Counted from the first letter of the stretch, positions 1 through 8,548 are shown. The stretch: 64,000 nucleotides of DNA from Nitratidesulfovibrio termitidis HI1 (GCF_000504305.1 NZ_KI632512.1:3598404-3662403); one strand, 5' to 3'. Notes: generated from the sequence alone by a model not told the origin. A program made the numbers and translations.

Positions 1-395
1 TAACGGGCCGCCACGAAGGTGGAACCGAGCGCGCCGGTCATCAGCGGGTAGCGGCAGGTGGTCTTGTGCTGCGCGCCGAAGGACGTGGCAAGGGACACGT
101 CGGTGAACAGGGCGTCGCCGGTGGCGGCCTTTTCGCCCGCGCCGCAGGCCCCGTAATTGTAGCCCTGGATGCGCAGCGAGTTGTACGATACGCCCACGTG
201 GGTGGTGTTGCCGCTGCCTGCGGTGACGATGCCGAAGTCGCGCGGGTACAGGGTTTCGCGCCCCTTCATGCACGAAAGCCAGGTTTCGCACTTGCCCATG
301 CAGTCGGCGCGGCACAGGGTGCACAGGCCGGATTCCGCCGTGTTGCCGCGGTTGGTGGTGCCAAGGACGTCATTGCTCTTGAGCCACTGGGACAT
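1..395 (-). CDS. FMN-binding glutamate-synthase-like protein, N-terminal part (runs off the left edge)
   Basis: Partial gene read leftward; about 131 N-terminal codons are visible and there is no stop. The protein starts MSQWLKSNDVLGTTNRGN and has a cysteine-rich start (CTLCRADCMGKC, then a WLSCMKGRETLYPRDFG stretch), followed by a TTHVGVSYNSLRIQGYNYG segment and LMTGALGSTFVAA. From memory this matches the start of the glutamate-synthase large-subunit-like (GltB FMN-domain) proteins common in Desulfovibrio; the FMN barrel itself would lie outside the window. A GGAGG-type ribosome site just upstream of the ATG supports the start. The family does not necessarily make glutamate, so the reaction is left open. 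Confidence 0.7.
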   Translation of the reverse strand, partial: MSQWLKSNDVLGTTNRGNTAESGLCTLCRADCMGKCETWLSCMKGRETLYPRDFGIVTAGSGNTTHVGVSYNSLRIQGYNYGACGAGEKAATGDALFTDVSLATSFGAQHKTTCRYPLMTGALGSTFVAAR

Positions 396-766
396 GCTGC
401 CTTCCTCCGGGATGGTCCGTGATATTCCAGATGATGGAAAACGGGCCATACCGCCCGGTATCGGGCAAGGCAACGCGGGCATGCATGCCCGCGCGCATGT
501 GATGCGACGGGTGTTTCTGATGGTTGCATGGCAGCGGGCGGGTGGTTGGCGGCACTTCCATGCAATGCTCGTCCGAAGGCGCGATGAGCGCGGCGGCATG
601 GACCACATCATGCGTGCACGAGCACGCCATGGCGGGAAAAACGGGCGTGGCCGGTGTTTCCGTCACGCGGGCGTCAATGGATATGGCGGACTGTTGCAGT
701 GGGATGGCCGCCGGTGTATCCGGGAGCACACACAGGAATGCATGATTTTTACATTTTCGGTATGAG

Positions 767-787
767 ACATTTTTGTCGCAAAAATGT
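767..787. promoter_or_regulatory. Perfect 9-bp inverted repeat, candidate operator
   Basis: Arms ACATTTTTG (767-775) and CAAAAATGT (779-787) are separated by TCG. A similar half, ACATTTTCG, lies just upstream at about 751. The symmetry and AT content in a GC-rich genome suggest a dimeric regulator site. I cannot assign the regulator: it is not a clear Rex, Fur or CRP-type consensus. It lies more than 300 bp upstream of the next gene start on the plus strand. Confidence 0.4.
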
Positions 788-922
788 GCATATTCTGACA
801 ATTTTGTATTGAAAAATTGATATCGCGCACAACAATTCCCGAAATATGGCGATTTGAGGAGGAGTGGTTGTCAGGGTGTGCATGAATCTCTTCTGTGACG
901 AGAATGTGCAAAGCATGAAAAA

Positions 923-1066
923 ATGAAACTGCCTGATGCGACCCGCGCCGTTGCGCCGCTGCCACATCCGGCCGAATTGGCCGAATTGGCCGAATTAGCA
1001 GGACAGGCAGAATTGGCAGAGCAGGCAGAACTGGCAAAACTGTCCGAACTGGCGCAATGGGTCTGA
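923..1066 (+). CDS. Possible 47-residue repeat peptide (Ala-Glu-Leu triplets)
   Basis: An ATG at 923 opens a frame of 47 codons ending with TGA at 1064-1066, 31 bp before the YjbQ-family start. The second half is made of A-E-L triplets (AELAELAELAGQAELAEQAE and on), the product of a degenerate 9-bp DNA repeat, and would form a charged amphipathic helix. No good ribosome-binding site precedes the ATG. The same kind of 9-bp repeat occurs elsewhere in the window in sequence that is not clearly coding, so the frame may simply be a by-product of repeat expansion. Confidence 0.25.
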   Translation: MKLPDATRAVAPLPHPAELAELAELAGQAELAEQAELAKLSELAQWV

Positions 1067-1097
1067 CGGGCGCGCCTGATACAGGAGGAGAGACGGC

Positions 1098-1514
1098 ATG
1101 AAATCGTGGCGCAAGGAATTGTGGTTCAACGTGCCCACGCGGCGGGCGTTCATCAACATCACCCCGCAGGTGGATATGGAACTGGCGGAAAGCGGCATTC
1201 GCGAAGGGTTGTGCCTGGTCAACGCCATGCACATCACTGCCAGCGTGTTCATCAACGACGACGAAAGCGGCCTGCACCACGACTACGAGCAGTGGCTGGA
1301 ACGGCTGGCCCCGCACGAGCCGGTGCGCCAGTATCGCCACAACGTGGGCGAGGACAACGCCGACGCGCACATGAAGCGCCAGATCATGGGACGCGAGGTG
1401 GTGGTGGCCGTGACCGAAGGCAAGCTGGACCTGGGGCCGTGGGAGCAGGTGTTTTACGGAGAGTTCGACGGCGGGCGGCGCAAGCGGGTGCTGGTGAAGA
1501 TCATCGGCGAATGA
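1098..1514 (+). CDS. YjbQ/UPF0047 family protein
   Basis: 138 residues, the usual size of the YjbQ (UPF0047) family, also named the secondary thiamine-phosphate synthase family. Typical signatures are visible in order: an INITPQV segment near the start, a central [22 protein letters not shown], and the C-terminal run [19 protein letters not shown] ending in a hydrophobic strand. The conserved His and Asp residues in these motifs match the family pattern. The real cellular role of the family is poorly settled. A strong AGGAGGAG ribosome site lies about 8 bases upstream of the ATG. The gene stands alone, facing the membrane-protein gene at 1592-2563. Confidence 0.9.
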   Translation: MKSWRKELWFNVPTRRAFINITPQVDMELAESGIREGLCLVNAMHITASVFINDDESGLHHDYEQWLERLAPHEPVRQYRHNVGEDNADAHMKRQIMGREVVVAVTEGKLDLGPWEQVFYGEFDGGRRKRVLVKIIGE

Positions 1515-1591
1515 CGCGGGTACGCCGTGGCCCGATGGGGCAGAGGCTGCGGTGGGGAGGACGTGCGCGCCAGCGGCGCGTCATGTCTGCT

Positions 1592-2563
1592 TCAGGGGAG
1601 CGTCAACCAATAGTACCCCACGCCCACCAGCGTGATGGACGCGGCGCGCAGGGCCTGGTTGACCACGATCAGTTCCGCGGCCAGCGCGGGCCTGAAGTAT
1701 CCGGCGTAGGACGGGAACTGGTGGCGAAAGGCCCGCATGGGCGTGGACAGCACGTTGCCCGCCAGCAGGGCCAGCACGACCTCCCTCTCGGTCAGCGCCC
1801 CACCGCCCAGCACGGCCCCGGCGGCGGACACCGCCGCGCCGAATTCCGCCGCCAGATGCAGCAGCACGATGCCCAGCGCTTCGGGCCGCAGAAAGGCCAG
1901 CGCGCCCATGTGCCGGGTCATCCACGCTTCGGCCAGATCGAACCAGCCCGCCTGCTGCATGGCGTACATGGCCGCGTAGGTGGGCACGGTGAAAAAGATC
2001 ACCCGGGGCATGCGCTTGCGAAAGCGCATCCAGGCCGTGTGCAGCCCGGCCCGCCAGCCTTTGGCTTCGTGCCCGTCCAGGCGGCAGGTGACGCAGCCTT
2101 CGGGCAGCGGTGGCAGCAGCACCCGGCCGCAGACCACCGTCAGCGCGGTGCGCAGAAAGGCGGCCAGCAGGGTCAGTCCCACGTAGACCACGGCGGGAAA
2201 GCCCAGCACCGGCCAGGTGATGAAGAACAACGTGGGCAGGTGCACGAAGTAGCTGGGCAGGCTGTTGAACAGGTTGGCGAAGCGCAGTTCGCGCCGGGTC
2301 AGTTCCCCCTTCTCGTAGCTTTCGGCCAGCAGCGAGTTGGACGCCACGGACGAGAAGAACGCCAGCGAGAACGAGGCCCCGGCCACGTCGCGCAGGTGCC
2401 CCAGGCGCACCAGCGGTGCGGCCAGGCGGGCGACACCACGCGTCCAGTTCAGCGATTCGATGCAGTTTGCCACGAACAGCCCGACGGACATGGACAGCAC
2501 CAGACGCAGCAGCGGGCGGCCAAGGCCGTCCCAGAGATGCCAGGTGGTCTGCGCGTCGGTCAT
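1592..2563 (-). CDS. Nucleoside-recognition (Gate) domain membrane protein
   Basis: About 323 residues, mostly hydrophobic, with roughly eight membrane segments. The arrangement (FSLAFFSSVASNSLLAESY, then GELTRRELRFANLFNSLP, and a second half with AAEFGAAVSAAGAVLGGG) resembles the nucleoside-recognition/Gate-domain proteins related to spore-maturation proteins SpmA/B and FeoB gates. Proteins of this type are common in Desulfovibrio and their substrate is unknown. The start at 2563 (MTDAQTTWHLWDG) is preferred over a start 21 codons upstream because a GGAG site sits just before it and the upstream extension is arginine-rich and family-atypical. Role: likely inner-membrane transport or gating; substrate not predicted. 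Confidence 0.75.
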   Translation of the reverse strand: MTDAQTTWHLWDGLGRPLLRLVLSMSVGLFVANCIESLNWTRGVARLAAPLVRLGHLRDVAGASFSLAFFSSVASNSLLAESYEKGELTRRELRFANLFNSLPSYFVHLPTLFFITWPVLGFPAVVYVGLTLLAAFLRTALTVVCGRVLLPPLPEGCVTCRLDGHEAKGWRAGLHTAWMRFRKRMPRVIFFTVPTYAAMYAMQQAGWFDLAEAWMTRHMGALAFLRPEALGIVLLHLAAEFGAAVSAAGAVLGGGALTEREVVLALLAGNVLSTPMRAFRHQFPSYAGYFRPALAAELIVVNQALRAASITLVGVGYYWLTLP

Positions 2564-2714
2564 GCGGTGCTCCGTGCGAAAGGATGCGCGCCAGACGGCG
2601 CGGCGTGCGGGCCGATGGCCGCGCATGCATGAGGCATCAGGTAGCGGCGGGGCGGTGGGGCGTCAAGCAGGGGGACGCCGAAGTGGACAGGGCCGGGACA
2701 GGTCATGTGGAATA

Positions 2715-2768
2715 GGGCCGGGATATGGGACAGGGCCGGGGTATGGGACAGGGCCGGGATATGGGACA
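2715..2768. repeat. 18-bp tandem repeat, three copies
   Basis: Three consecutive units of GGGCCGGGATATGGGACA (middle unit with one A to G change) lie between the Gate-domain gene and the PilZ gene. A degenerate fourth copy may precede them. Period 18 is shared with other repeat tracts in the window (about 11242, 19924 and 56746). Confidence 0.85.
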
Positions 2769-2810
2769 GGCTCTGGACAGATCCGTCGGGCACGCCCCTT
2801 CGGGATGGAC

Positions 2811-3464
2811 TCAGATCAGGCAGGACACGTTGTCGAGGTAGCTGGAAAGCTCCAGTTGCGTGTCGGTGCTGAGGTCGGCGAACTTCAGGCCCAGCTGCAT
2901 GCGGTTGCCGTCCATGGAAACGCTTTTCACCAGGCACGAAAGGGTGGTCTGGGCCGTTCCTTCCGAGGCAAAGAAGCCGCACTGCAACACCAGCATGTCG
3001 TCCACGGCGGTTTCGCGGATGGGGTCGTCGCGCTGCAATTCCAGCGAAACCTTGCAGCCACCCTCGCTGAGGTCAAGCAGGATGCACTTGTACACGCCGT
3101 GGTGGCCATGCACGGCGGCGGGCAGCAGGCAGTTGACCCGGCGGTGCTGGCGCAGGTCCACCTGTTCCATGGCGTCGGGGTAGTCCACGAACAGCAGAAA
3201 GCCCGGCTTGACGATGTGATTCAGCACCTGGCTCTTGAAACCGAAAATGGTGCCCCCGGCTATGTAGCGCAGGGTCACCATCTCTCCGTTCAGCAGGCGC
3301 GCGCGGATGCCGGGCACCAGCGGCATCTTCAGGATCAGGTACTCGAAGTGCTGCAACCCCACCAGTTCGCTGGACAGGTTTTCCTTGGTGCCCGCGATGT
3401 TCAGCAACATGCGCGTGCCAAGGGGCAGGTCGAGGGCGTGGCCGTTGCGGGTGCGGGTGACCAT
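2811..3464 (-). CDS. PilZ domain protein with YcgR-like N-terminal domain (c-di-GMP responsive)
   Basis: About 217 residues from the chosen start. The N-terminal half resembles the YcgR N-domain and the C-terminal half is a PilZ domain: the c-di-GMP motif RQHRR lies near the domain junction, followed by the DLSEGGCKV (D/N-x-S-x-x-G) motif. YcgR-like proteins bind c-di-GMP and slow or bias the flagellar motor or act on other outputs; which one is not visible here. The start at 3464 has a GGAG site 6 bases upstream; another ATG at 3521 would add 19 residues but has no good ribosome site. No motility genes are adjacent. Confidence 0.85.
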   Translation of the reverse strand: MVTRTRNGHALDLPLGTRMLLNIAGTKENLSSELVGLQHFEYLILKMPLVPGIRARLLNGEMVTLRYIAGGTIFGFKSQVLNHIVKPGFLLFVDYPDAMEQVDLRQHRRVNCLLPAAVHGHHGVYKCILLDLSEGGCKVSLELQRDDPIRETAVDDMLVLQCGFFASEGTAQTTLSCLVKSVSMDGNRMQLGLKFADLSTDTQLELSSYLDNVSCLI

Positions 3465-3622
3465 GGCACGCTCCGTGGCCCGTTCGACGGGGCGTTCGGT
3501 GATTGCGGTGCGGTGGGACATGCGCGTTTCTATACGGATTCACGGAAAAAAAGAATGGGGGCGAACCCTACCGGGGCCGCCCCTCCATCGAAAAGCCTGA
3601 TGTGTGCGGCGCGTGCCCCGGC

Positions 3623-4093
3623 TTATTCCCGGTAGCCCGTGTCGGGCGGCAGCCCGCGCGACGATGCCTGGGTGCGGGCCAGCACGTCGCAGCGTTCGTT
3701 CTCGGGGTGGCCGGAGTGGCCGCGCACCCAGTGAAAGCGCACCTGATGCAGGTCCAGCAGGGGTTGCAGGCGCTCCCACAGGTCGCGGTTCTTCACCGGC
3801 TTCTTGTCGCTGGTCTTCCAGCCGTTGCGGCGCCAGCCCGCCAGCCACTTCTTTTCCACCGCGTTGCGCACGTACTGCGAGTCGGTATACAGGTCCACGC
3901 CGCACGGCTCCTTGAGCAGGGCCAGCGCCTCGATCACCGCCAGGATTTCCATGCGGTTGTTGGTGGTAAGGGCAAAGCCCCCCGAAAGCTCGCGTTCGGA
4001 GCCGTTGCAGCGCAGCACGGCGGCCCAGCCGCCGGGGCCGGGGTTACCGAGGCACGAACCGTCGGTGAAGGCCTGGACGTTCTTCATGGTCAT
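3623..4093 (-). CDS. rnhA: Ribonuclease HI
   Basis: About 156 residues, the normal length for bacterial RNase HI, which cuts the RNA strand of RNA-DNA hybrids (R-loops, primer removal). Catalytic carboxylates are in place: [14 protein letters not shown] (first Asp), [10 protein letters not shown] (Glu), YTDSQYV (Asp) and a late DVLAR (Asp), with the basic WWRxNGWKT-like handle ([12 protein letters not shown]) between. The start could be 4093 (MTMKNV) or 4087 (MKNV); the upstream open extension is low complexity and not family-like. The TPM-domain gene lies just downstream of the upstream end on the same strand and may be co-transcribed. Confidence 0.96.
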   Translation of the reverse strand: MTMKNVQAFTDGSCLGNPGPGGWAAVLRCNGSERELSGGFALTTNNRMEILAVIEALALLKEPCGVDLYTDSQYVRNAVEKKWLAGWRRNGWKTSDKKPVKNRDLWERLQPLLDLHQVRFHWVRGHSGHPENERCDVLARTQASSRGLPPDTGYRE

Positions 4094-4181
4094 GGAATGG
4101 TCCGATGGTGAGGTTGCAGGTGATGCGGAAGGGGGCGGGCCGGGGAGCAGGGGCAACCGGCCAGCGGCGTGGCCAGGCCGG

Positions 4182-4706
4182 TCAGTTCTCGCCCAGGCGG
4201 TCCCACAGGTGTTTCAGCGCGCGCACCAGGCCTTCGGCCCATTGGCCAGATGCCATGGCGGGGCGCAGCCAGTCGTTTTCCAGCGTTTGGGCCAGGGCGT
4301 CGCCGTAGGCCTTGCGCAGCAGCGGGGGCAGTTCCACGATGACCTGGCCCTTGGCCGGGCACAGTCCCACGAACAGGGTCTGGGCGTCCAGTCTGGCGGG
4401 CAGGACGGGGGTATCGCGCCGGATGTGGATGAGCAGCTTTACCCCGTGCACTTCGCGAAAGGCGTCCACCAGTTCGCGCAGCGCCGTTTCCTGCCCGTCG
4501 GTCAGCAGGTCCGCCTCGTCCCACACGGCGGAGGAGGCGCGCACCTCGGCAAAACGGCGTTCGTTGTTTGCCCAGAAGGCCCACGCCGTCACTGCGAACA
4601 CGGCGATGAGCAGCATGGTGCGCAGAAAGAACTGCCCCGGCGTGTCGGCGTTGACCAGCGGCAGGCGCGGCTCGCCGCGTTCGCGCTTGGGAAACCGGAG
4701 GAACAT
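4182..4706 (-). CDS. TPM domain membrane protein
   Basis: 174 residues. One N-terminal membrane segment (about residues 28-47, [20 protein letters not shown]) is followed by a TPM domain ([19 protein letters not shown], then [12 protein letters not shown], then [19 protein letters not shown]). TPM domains (YgcG and plant TLP18.3 type) occur in envelope proteins and some act as phosphatases or in quality control; the function here is unknown. The protein is probably anchored in the inner membrane with the domain outside the cytoplasm. It sits 88 bp upstream of rnhA on the same strand. Confidence 0.75.
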   Translation of the reverse strand: MFLRFPKRERGEPRLPLVNADTPGQFFLRTMLLIAVFAVTAWAFWANNERRFAEVRASSAVWDEADLLTDGQETALRELVDAFREVHGVKLLIHIRRDTPVLPARLDAQTLFVGLCPAKGQVIVELPPLLRKAYGDALAQTLENDWLRPAMASGQWAEGLVRALKHLWDRLGEN

Positions 4707-4709
4707 GGA

Positions 4710-4920
4710 TCAGGCTCCTCTGAGCCGACCGGTCTGGCCCGTCTGGCCTGTCTGGCCGATCTGGCCGATCTGGCTGACCTGGCTGCCCTGGCCCGTCTGG
4801 CTGACCTGGCTGACCTGGCTGATCTGGCCGGTGTGGTCGGTCTGGCCGTCCAGGCTGCGGGCCCGGCGGCCTGACTGGTGAGTCCGGCTGCCTGCCTGGT
4901 GAGTCCTTCTGGCTGACCGG
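4710..4920. repeat. Degenerate 9-bp repeat tract (CTGGCCGAT-like)
   Basis: About 150-200 bp built of imperfect 9-bp units of the form CTGGCCGAT, CTGGCTGAC and CTGGCCCGT, between the TPM gene and the phosphomannomutase gene. The tract ends in looser 27-bp units containing GGTGAGTCC. It is open in several frames (reads as LAD triplets on one strand) but has no gene start, so I treat it as non-coding repeat DNA. Confidence 0.8.
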
Positions 4921-4957
4921 CAAGTCCGGCTGGCAGGGGCGAGCGGATGGACCCGGA

Positions 4958-6352
4958 TCACGCGGTGGCGTCCGTGCCCGCGCGGGCTTCGGCTATCCAG
5001 GCGGTGAGCGGCGTTTCCACCAGGGCGCGGATTTCGGCCAGTCGCTCCGGCGTTTCCGCCTCGAAGCGCAGCACCAGCACCGGCTGGGTGTTCGAGGCAC
5101 GCACCAGTGCCCAGCCGTCGGGCCAGGTGATGCGCGCGCCGTCGATCTCGTTGACGTCGTACAGCGCGCGGAAATGTTCCTGCGCGCGGCGCACCACGGC
5201 AAACTTCACCTCGTCCGGGCAGGTCATGTGCAGTTCGGGCGTGGCGTGCGAGGGCGGCCAGCCGGGCAGGGCCGTCAGCGGCACGTCGGACGCGGACAGG
5301 ATGCGCAGCAGCAGGGCGGCGGCGTAGATGGCGTCGTCGAAGCCGTACCACCCCTCGTTGAAGAACATGTGACCGCTCATCTCGCCCGCCAGCGGCGCGC
5401 CCACCTCCAGCATGCGGGCCTTCATCACCGAATGGCCGGTGATCCACATGGCGGGCTTGCCGCCGTGGGCCTCTATGTCGCGGAACAGGCGGTGCGAGCA
5501 CTTCACGTCGCCCATCACCTCGCCCCCGGGCACGCGGGCCAGCAGGTCGCGCGCGAAGAGCGAGAGCAGTTCATCGCCGAACAGCAGGCGGCCCTGCGCG
5601 TCGACCACGCCCAGCCGGTCGGCGTCGCCGTCAAGGCCAATGCCCAGGTCCGCGCCTTCGCTGGCCACACGGGCCATCAGGTCGCGCATGTTGGCTTCCA
5701 CCACCGGGTCGGGATGATGGTTGGGAAAGGCGCCGTCCGGGTCGCAGTACTGCTCGATCACGTTCGCGCCCAGGCGGCGCAGCAGTTCGGCGCACAGTTC
5801 GCCGCCCGCGCCGTTGCCGCCGTCCACCACCACCTTGAGCGGGCCGTGGGCGCGTGGGGCCAGTTGCACCCGCTGGGTCACGGCTTCCATGTAGGCGGGC
5901 ACGATGTCCACGGTACAGCCCACGCCCTTGCCCGAGGCAAAGCGCCCGGCGGCGAAGATTTCGTAGATGCGCCGGATTTCCGTGGTGTGGATGGTGGTCT
6001 GCCCGGCCCACACCTTGAAGCCGTTGTATTCCGGAGGGTTGTGGCTGGCGGTGATCATGATGCCGCCCTGGCGGTCCAGGTGGCGCACGGCAAAGTACAA
6101 CAGGGGGGTGGGCACCATGCCAATGCTGACGACATCGATGCCGCAGGCGATGAGCCCGGCGGTGAGCGCGTCGTGGTAGGCGGGTGAGCTGTGGCGGCAG
6201 TCGTGGCCCACCACGGCGGCGTCGATGCCGCGTTCCAGCAGGTAGGTGCCGCAGGCGCGTCCCAGGCGCTCCACCCATTCGGCGTCGAAGTCGGCATCGA
6301 CGATGCCGCGTATGTCATAGGCCCGGAACGGGCGGTCGGAAATCGGTTTCAT
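4958..6352 (-). CDS. Phosphomannomutase/phosphoglucomutase
   Basis: 464 residues from the chosen ATG, typical of the alpha-D-phosphohexomutase (AlgC/ManB) family, which interconverts mannose-6-P and mannose-1-P (or the glucose forms) in the cytoplasm. Visible motifs: FRAYDIRG at the start, phosphoserine loop TASHNPPEYNG, metal-binding DGDADRLG, sugar-binding GEMSGHMFF, and the C-terminal phosphate-binding RASNTQPVLVLRFEA. The start (MKPISDRPF) has GGAG upstream; 20 further upstream codons are discarded. It feeds mannose-1-P to ManC (33.8 kb) for GDP-mannose and GDP-fucose made by Gmd/Fcl (38.4 kb). Confidence 0.95.
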   Translation of the reverse strand: MKPISDRPFRAYDIRGIVDADFDAEWVERLGRACGTYLLERGIDAAVVGHDCRHSSPAYHDALTAGLIACGIDVVSIGMVPTPLLYFAVRHLDRQGGIMITASHNPPEYNGFKVWAGQTTIHTTEIRRIYEIFAAGRFASGKGVGCTVDIVPAYMEAVTQRVQLAPRAHGPLKVVVDGGNGAGGELCAELLRRLGANVIEQYCDPDGAFPNHHPDPVVEANMRDLMARVASEGADLGIGLDGDADRLGVVDAQGRLLFGDELLSLFARDLLARVPGGEVMGDVKCSHRLFRDIEAHGGKPAMWITGHSVMKARMLEVGAPLAGEMSGHMFFNEGWYGFDDAIYAAALLLRILSASDVPLTALPGWPPSHATPELHMTCPDEVKFAVVRRAQEHFRALYDVNEIDGARITWPDGWALVRASNTQPVLVLRFEAETPERLAEIRALVETPLTAWIAEARAGTDATA

Positions 6353-6435
6353 GGCTGCTCCGGCAGGCGGGGTGGGGCCGCAAATCGGCGTCATGCCTTG
6401 ACCGCACTCCACATCTGCCCTATTTTTGAGGTATT

Positions 6436-7647
6436 ATGAACTGGGATTGGGAAAAACTGCAAGAAAAACGGCAGCGGCACTCCGGGTGGCGCGGAGGCTC
6501 CGGCGGGTCCGGCGGCTCCGGCGACGGGGACGAAGGTGGTTCCGGCGGCTCGGGCGGTTCCGGTGGCTCTGGCGGTTCCGGTGGCTCTGGCGGCCCCGGA
6601 GGCCCCGGCGGTTGGGACGACCCCTCCGGACCGGACTTCGAGAAGCTCGGCGAGACCTTCCGCAAGTTTCGCGAATACCCCTTCCCCGCGGGGAAGGTGG
6701 TGGCGCTGGTGTTCGTCCTGTTGTGGGCGGCGTCGGGCATCTACATCGTCGAGCCGGACGAACTGGGGGTGGTGCTGCGCTTCGGCCGCTACGACCGCAC
6801 CGTGGAGTCCGGCCCGCACTACCACCTGCCGTTCCCCGTGGAATCGGTGTACACCCCCAAGGTGACCCAGGTGCAACGCGCCGAGGTGGGCTTCCGCTCG
6901 CTGGCGCAGGGTTCGTCCTTCCAACAGGGGGGCGGGCGCATCGTGCCCGAGGAAGCCGCCATGCTCACGGGTGACGAGAACATCGTCAACGTGCAGTTCA
7001 GCATCCAGTTCCAGATCAAGGACCCCGTCCAGTACCTGTTCAACGTCACCAATCCTTCCGCCGTGGTGCGCAGCGCGGGCGAGGCCGCCATGCGCGAGGT
7101 CATCGGCAACAGCCGCATCGACGCCGCGCTCACCGACGGCAAGCAGCTCATCCAGAACGAAACCCTTACGCTGTTGCAGGACATCCTGGACATCTACCAG
7201 GTGGGCGTGCGCGTGCTGGCCGTGCAGATGCAGGACGTGCACCCGCCGAAAGAGGTCATCGACGCCTTCAAGGATGTGGCCAGCGCCCGCGAGGACAAGA
7301 GCCGCATCATCAACGAGGCCGAGGCCTACCAGAACGAGATCATCCCCCGCACCCGCGGCCTTGCCGCGGAAGTGATCAACCAGGCCGAAGCGTACCGCCA
7401 GGCCCGCGTGCGCGAGGCGGAAGGCCAGGCCAACCGTTTTCTGGCCGTGCTGAAGGAATACAACAAGGCCAAGGACGTGACCCGCAAGCGCCTGTACCTG
7501 GAGGCCATGGAAGAGGTGCTTTCCGCGCCCGGCATGGAAAAGATCATCATCCCCGGCGAGGCGGGGGCGCGCATGCTGCCCTATCTGCCGCTGGACGGGG
7601 CGCGGCCCCGTGGCGACGCGGGCCCGGCCCGCAAGGGGGGCGAATAG
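6436..7647 (+). CDS. hflK: HflK, FtsH-regulating SPFH membrane protein
   Basis: 403 residues. HflK pairs with HflC in a large inner-membrane SPFH complex that surrounds FtsH and tunes proteolysis. In order: an unusual Gly/Ser-rich N-terminal tail (about residues 18-60, repeated GGSGGSGG), a membrane segment (about 90-108, VVALVFVLLWAASGIYIVE), the SPFH/Band 7 domain starting EPDELGVVLRFGRYDRT, and a long coiled coil with EAEAYQNEIIPRTRG. GAGG lies 5 bases before the ATG. The Gly/Ser tail is encoded by short GGCGGYTCC-type DNA repeats, longer than in usual HflK. hflC starts 1 bp after the stop, so both are translated from one operon. Confidence 0.95.
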   Translation: MNWDWEKLQEKRQRHSGWRGGSGGSGGSGDGDEGGSGGSGGSGGSGGSGGSGGPGGPGGWDDPSGPDFEKLGETFRKFREYPFPAGKVVALVFVLLWAASGIYIVEPDELGVVLRFGRYDRTVESGPHYHLPFPVESVYTPKVTQVQRAEVGFRSLAQGSSFQQGGGRIVPEEAAMLTGDENIVNVQFSIQFQIKDPVQYLFNVTNPSAVVRSAGEAAMREVIGNSRIDAALTDGKQLIQNETLTLLQDILDIYQVGVRVLAVQMQDVHPPKEVIDAFKDVASAREDKSRIINEAEAYQNEIIPRTRGLAAEVINQAEAYRQARVREAEGQANRFLAVLKEYNKAKDVTRKRLYLEAMEEVLSAPGMEKIIIPGEAGARMLPYLPLDGARPRGDAGPARKGGE

Positions 7648-7648
7648 C

Positions 7649-8503
7649 ATGGAACGCCGTACCATAACCGTGCTCATCGCCCTTGCCGCGCTGCTGGTCA
7701 TGGGCAGCCAGTGCATGTACAGCGTGCACCAGACCCAGAAGGCCATCGTGCTGCAGCTGGGTGAACCCGTGGGCGGCGTGGTGCTGCCGGGTCTGCACTT
7801 CAAGCTGCCGTTCATCCAGAACGTGGTCTACTTCGACGCGCGCATTCTGGACTACGACGCCCGCTCCGCCGAGGCGCTGACCAGCGACAAGAAGGCCATA
7901 GTGCTGGACAACTACGCCCGCTGGCGCATCACCGACCCGCTGACCTTCTACCGCACCGTGCGCACCATTCCCGGCGCCCAGGCCCGCCTGGACGACACCG
8001 TGTATTCACAGTTGCGCGTCTTCGTGGGGCGCAACACCCTGACAGAGGTGGTTTCGTCCAAGCGTTCCGAGATCATGGGCGCGGTGACGGCCCGTACCTC
8101 GGAACTGCTGCGCGAGTACGGCATGGAGATCATCGACGTGCGCATCAAGCGCACCGACCTGCCCACGGAGAACCAGCGCGCCATCTTCGGCCGCATGCGC
8201 GCCGAGCGCGAGCGCCAGGCCAAGCAGTACCGTTCGGAAGGCCAGGAAGAATCGACCAAGATTCGCTCGACAGCCGACCGCGAGCGGACCGTGCTGATGG
8301 CCGAGGCCACCCGCAAGTCCGAGATCCTGCGGGGCGAAGGCGATGCCGACGCCGCCCGGATATTCTCCGAAGCGCTTTCGCAGTCGCCGGAGTTCTACGA
8401 CTTCCAGCGCAGTCTGGATGCCTATCGCAAGGTGTTCCGCGACAACACGCGCATCATTCTCACCCCCAGCGACCCGTTCCTGAAACAGTTTCAGGGCCGG
8501 TAG
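7649..8503 (+). CDS. hflC: HflC, FtsH-regulating SPFH membrane protein
   Basis: 284 residues, normal for HflC. An N-terminal membrane anchor (ITVLIALAALLVMGSQCMY) is followed by the SPFH domain (QTQKAIVLQLGEPVG, GLHFKLPFIQNVVYFDAR) and a coiled coil with RMRAERERQAKQYRSEG, ending TPSDPFLKQFQGR, which is typical. The ATG at 7649 follows the hflK stop by one base, with a G-rich ribosome site inside the end of hflK. The partner is HflK; together they form a cage around FtsH. Confidence 0.96.
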   Translation: MERRTITVLIALAALLVMGSQCMYSVHQTQKAIVLQLGEPVGGVVLPGLHFKLPFIQNVVYFDARILDYDARSAEALTSDKKAIVLDNYARWRITDPLTFYRTVRTIPGAQARLDDTVYSQLRVFVGRNTLTEVVSSKRSEIMGAVTARTSELLREYGMEIIDVRIKRTDLPTENQRAIFGRMRAERERQAKQYRSEGQEESTKIRSTADRERTVLMAEATRKSEILRGEGDADAARIFSEALSQSPEFYDFQRSLDAYRKVFRDNTRIILTPSDPFLKQFQGR

Positions 8504-8512
8504 TGTAGCATT

Positions 8513-8548
8513 GTTACACTTTTCGCCCAGAAAAGTGTAACATGTTAC
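8513..8548. promoter_or_regulatory. Nested palindromes after hflC, likely operator (or terminator)
   Basis: An 11-bp inverted repeat, GTTACACTTTT (8513-8523) and AAAAGTGTAAC (8531-8541), encloses a 7-base loop. Its right arm overlaps a perfect 12-bp palindrome, GTAACATGTTAC (8537-8548); a related half TGTAGCATTGTTACA precedes it. No T-run follows, so a plain terminator is less likely. Repeated GTAACA/TGTTAC words some 340 bp upstream of a CI/S24-type repressor gene suggest that protein's own operators. The repressor assignment is inference. Confidence 0.5.

Larger units (their letters stand above)
396..1097. other. 702-bp intergenic region with AT-rich control-like segment
   Basis: The part next to the glutamate-synthase-like gene (396-720) shows nothing definite. 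From about 735 to 925 the DNA becomes strikingly AT-rich compared with its surroundings and contains a perfect inverted repeat (767-787) and several ATGTGCA-type words (about 785, 879 and 905). From 923 to 1066 there is a short open frame built of 9-bp repeats. The segment probably holds the promoter of the YjbQ-family gene and perhaps a small RNA or peptide. Confidence 0.4.

Noticed and set aside
1106-2632. Long open frame of about 508 codons on the plus strand over the YjbQ and Gate-domain genes
   Set aside because: It is Arg/Gly/His-rich shadow coding that arises opposite GC-rich genes; the overlapping genes have clear family motifs and ribosome sites.
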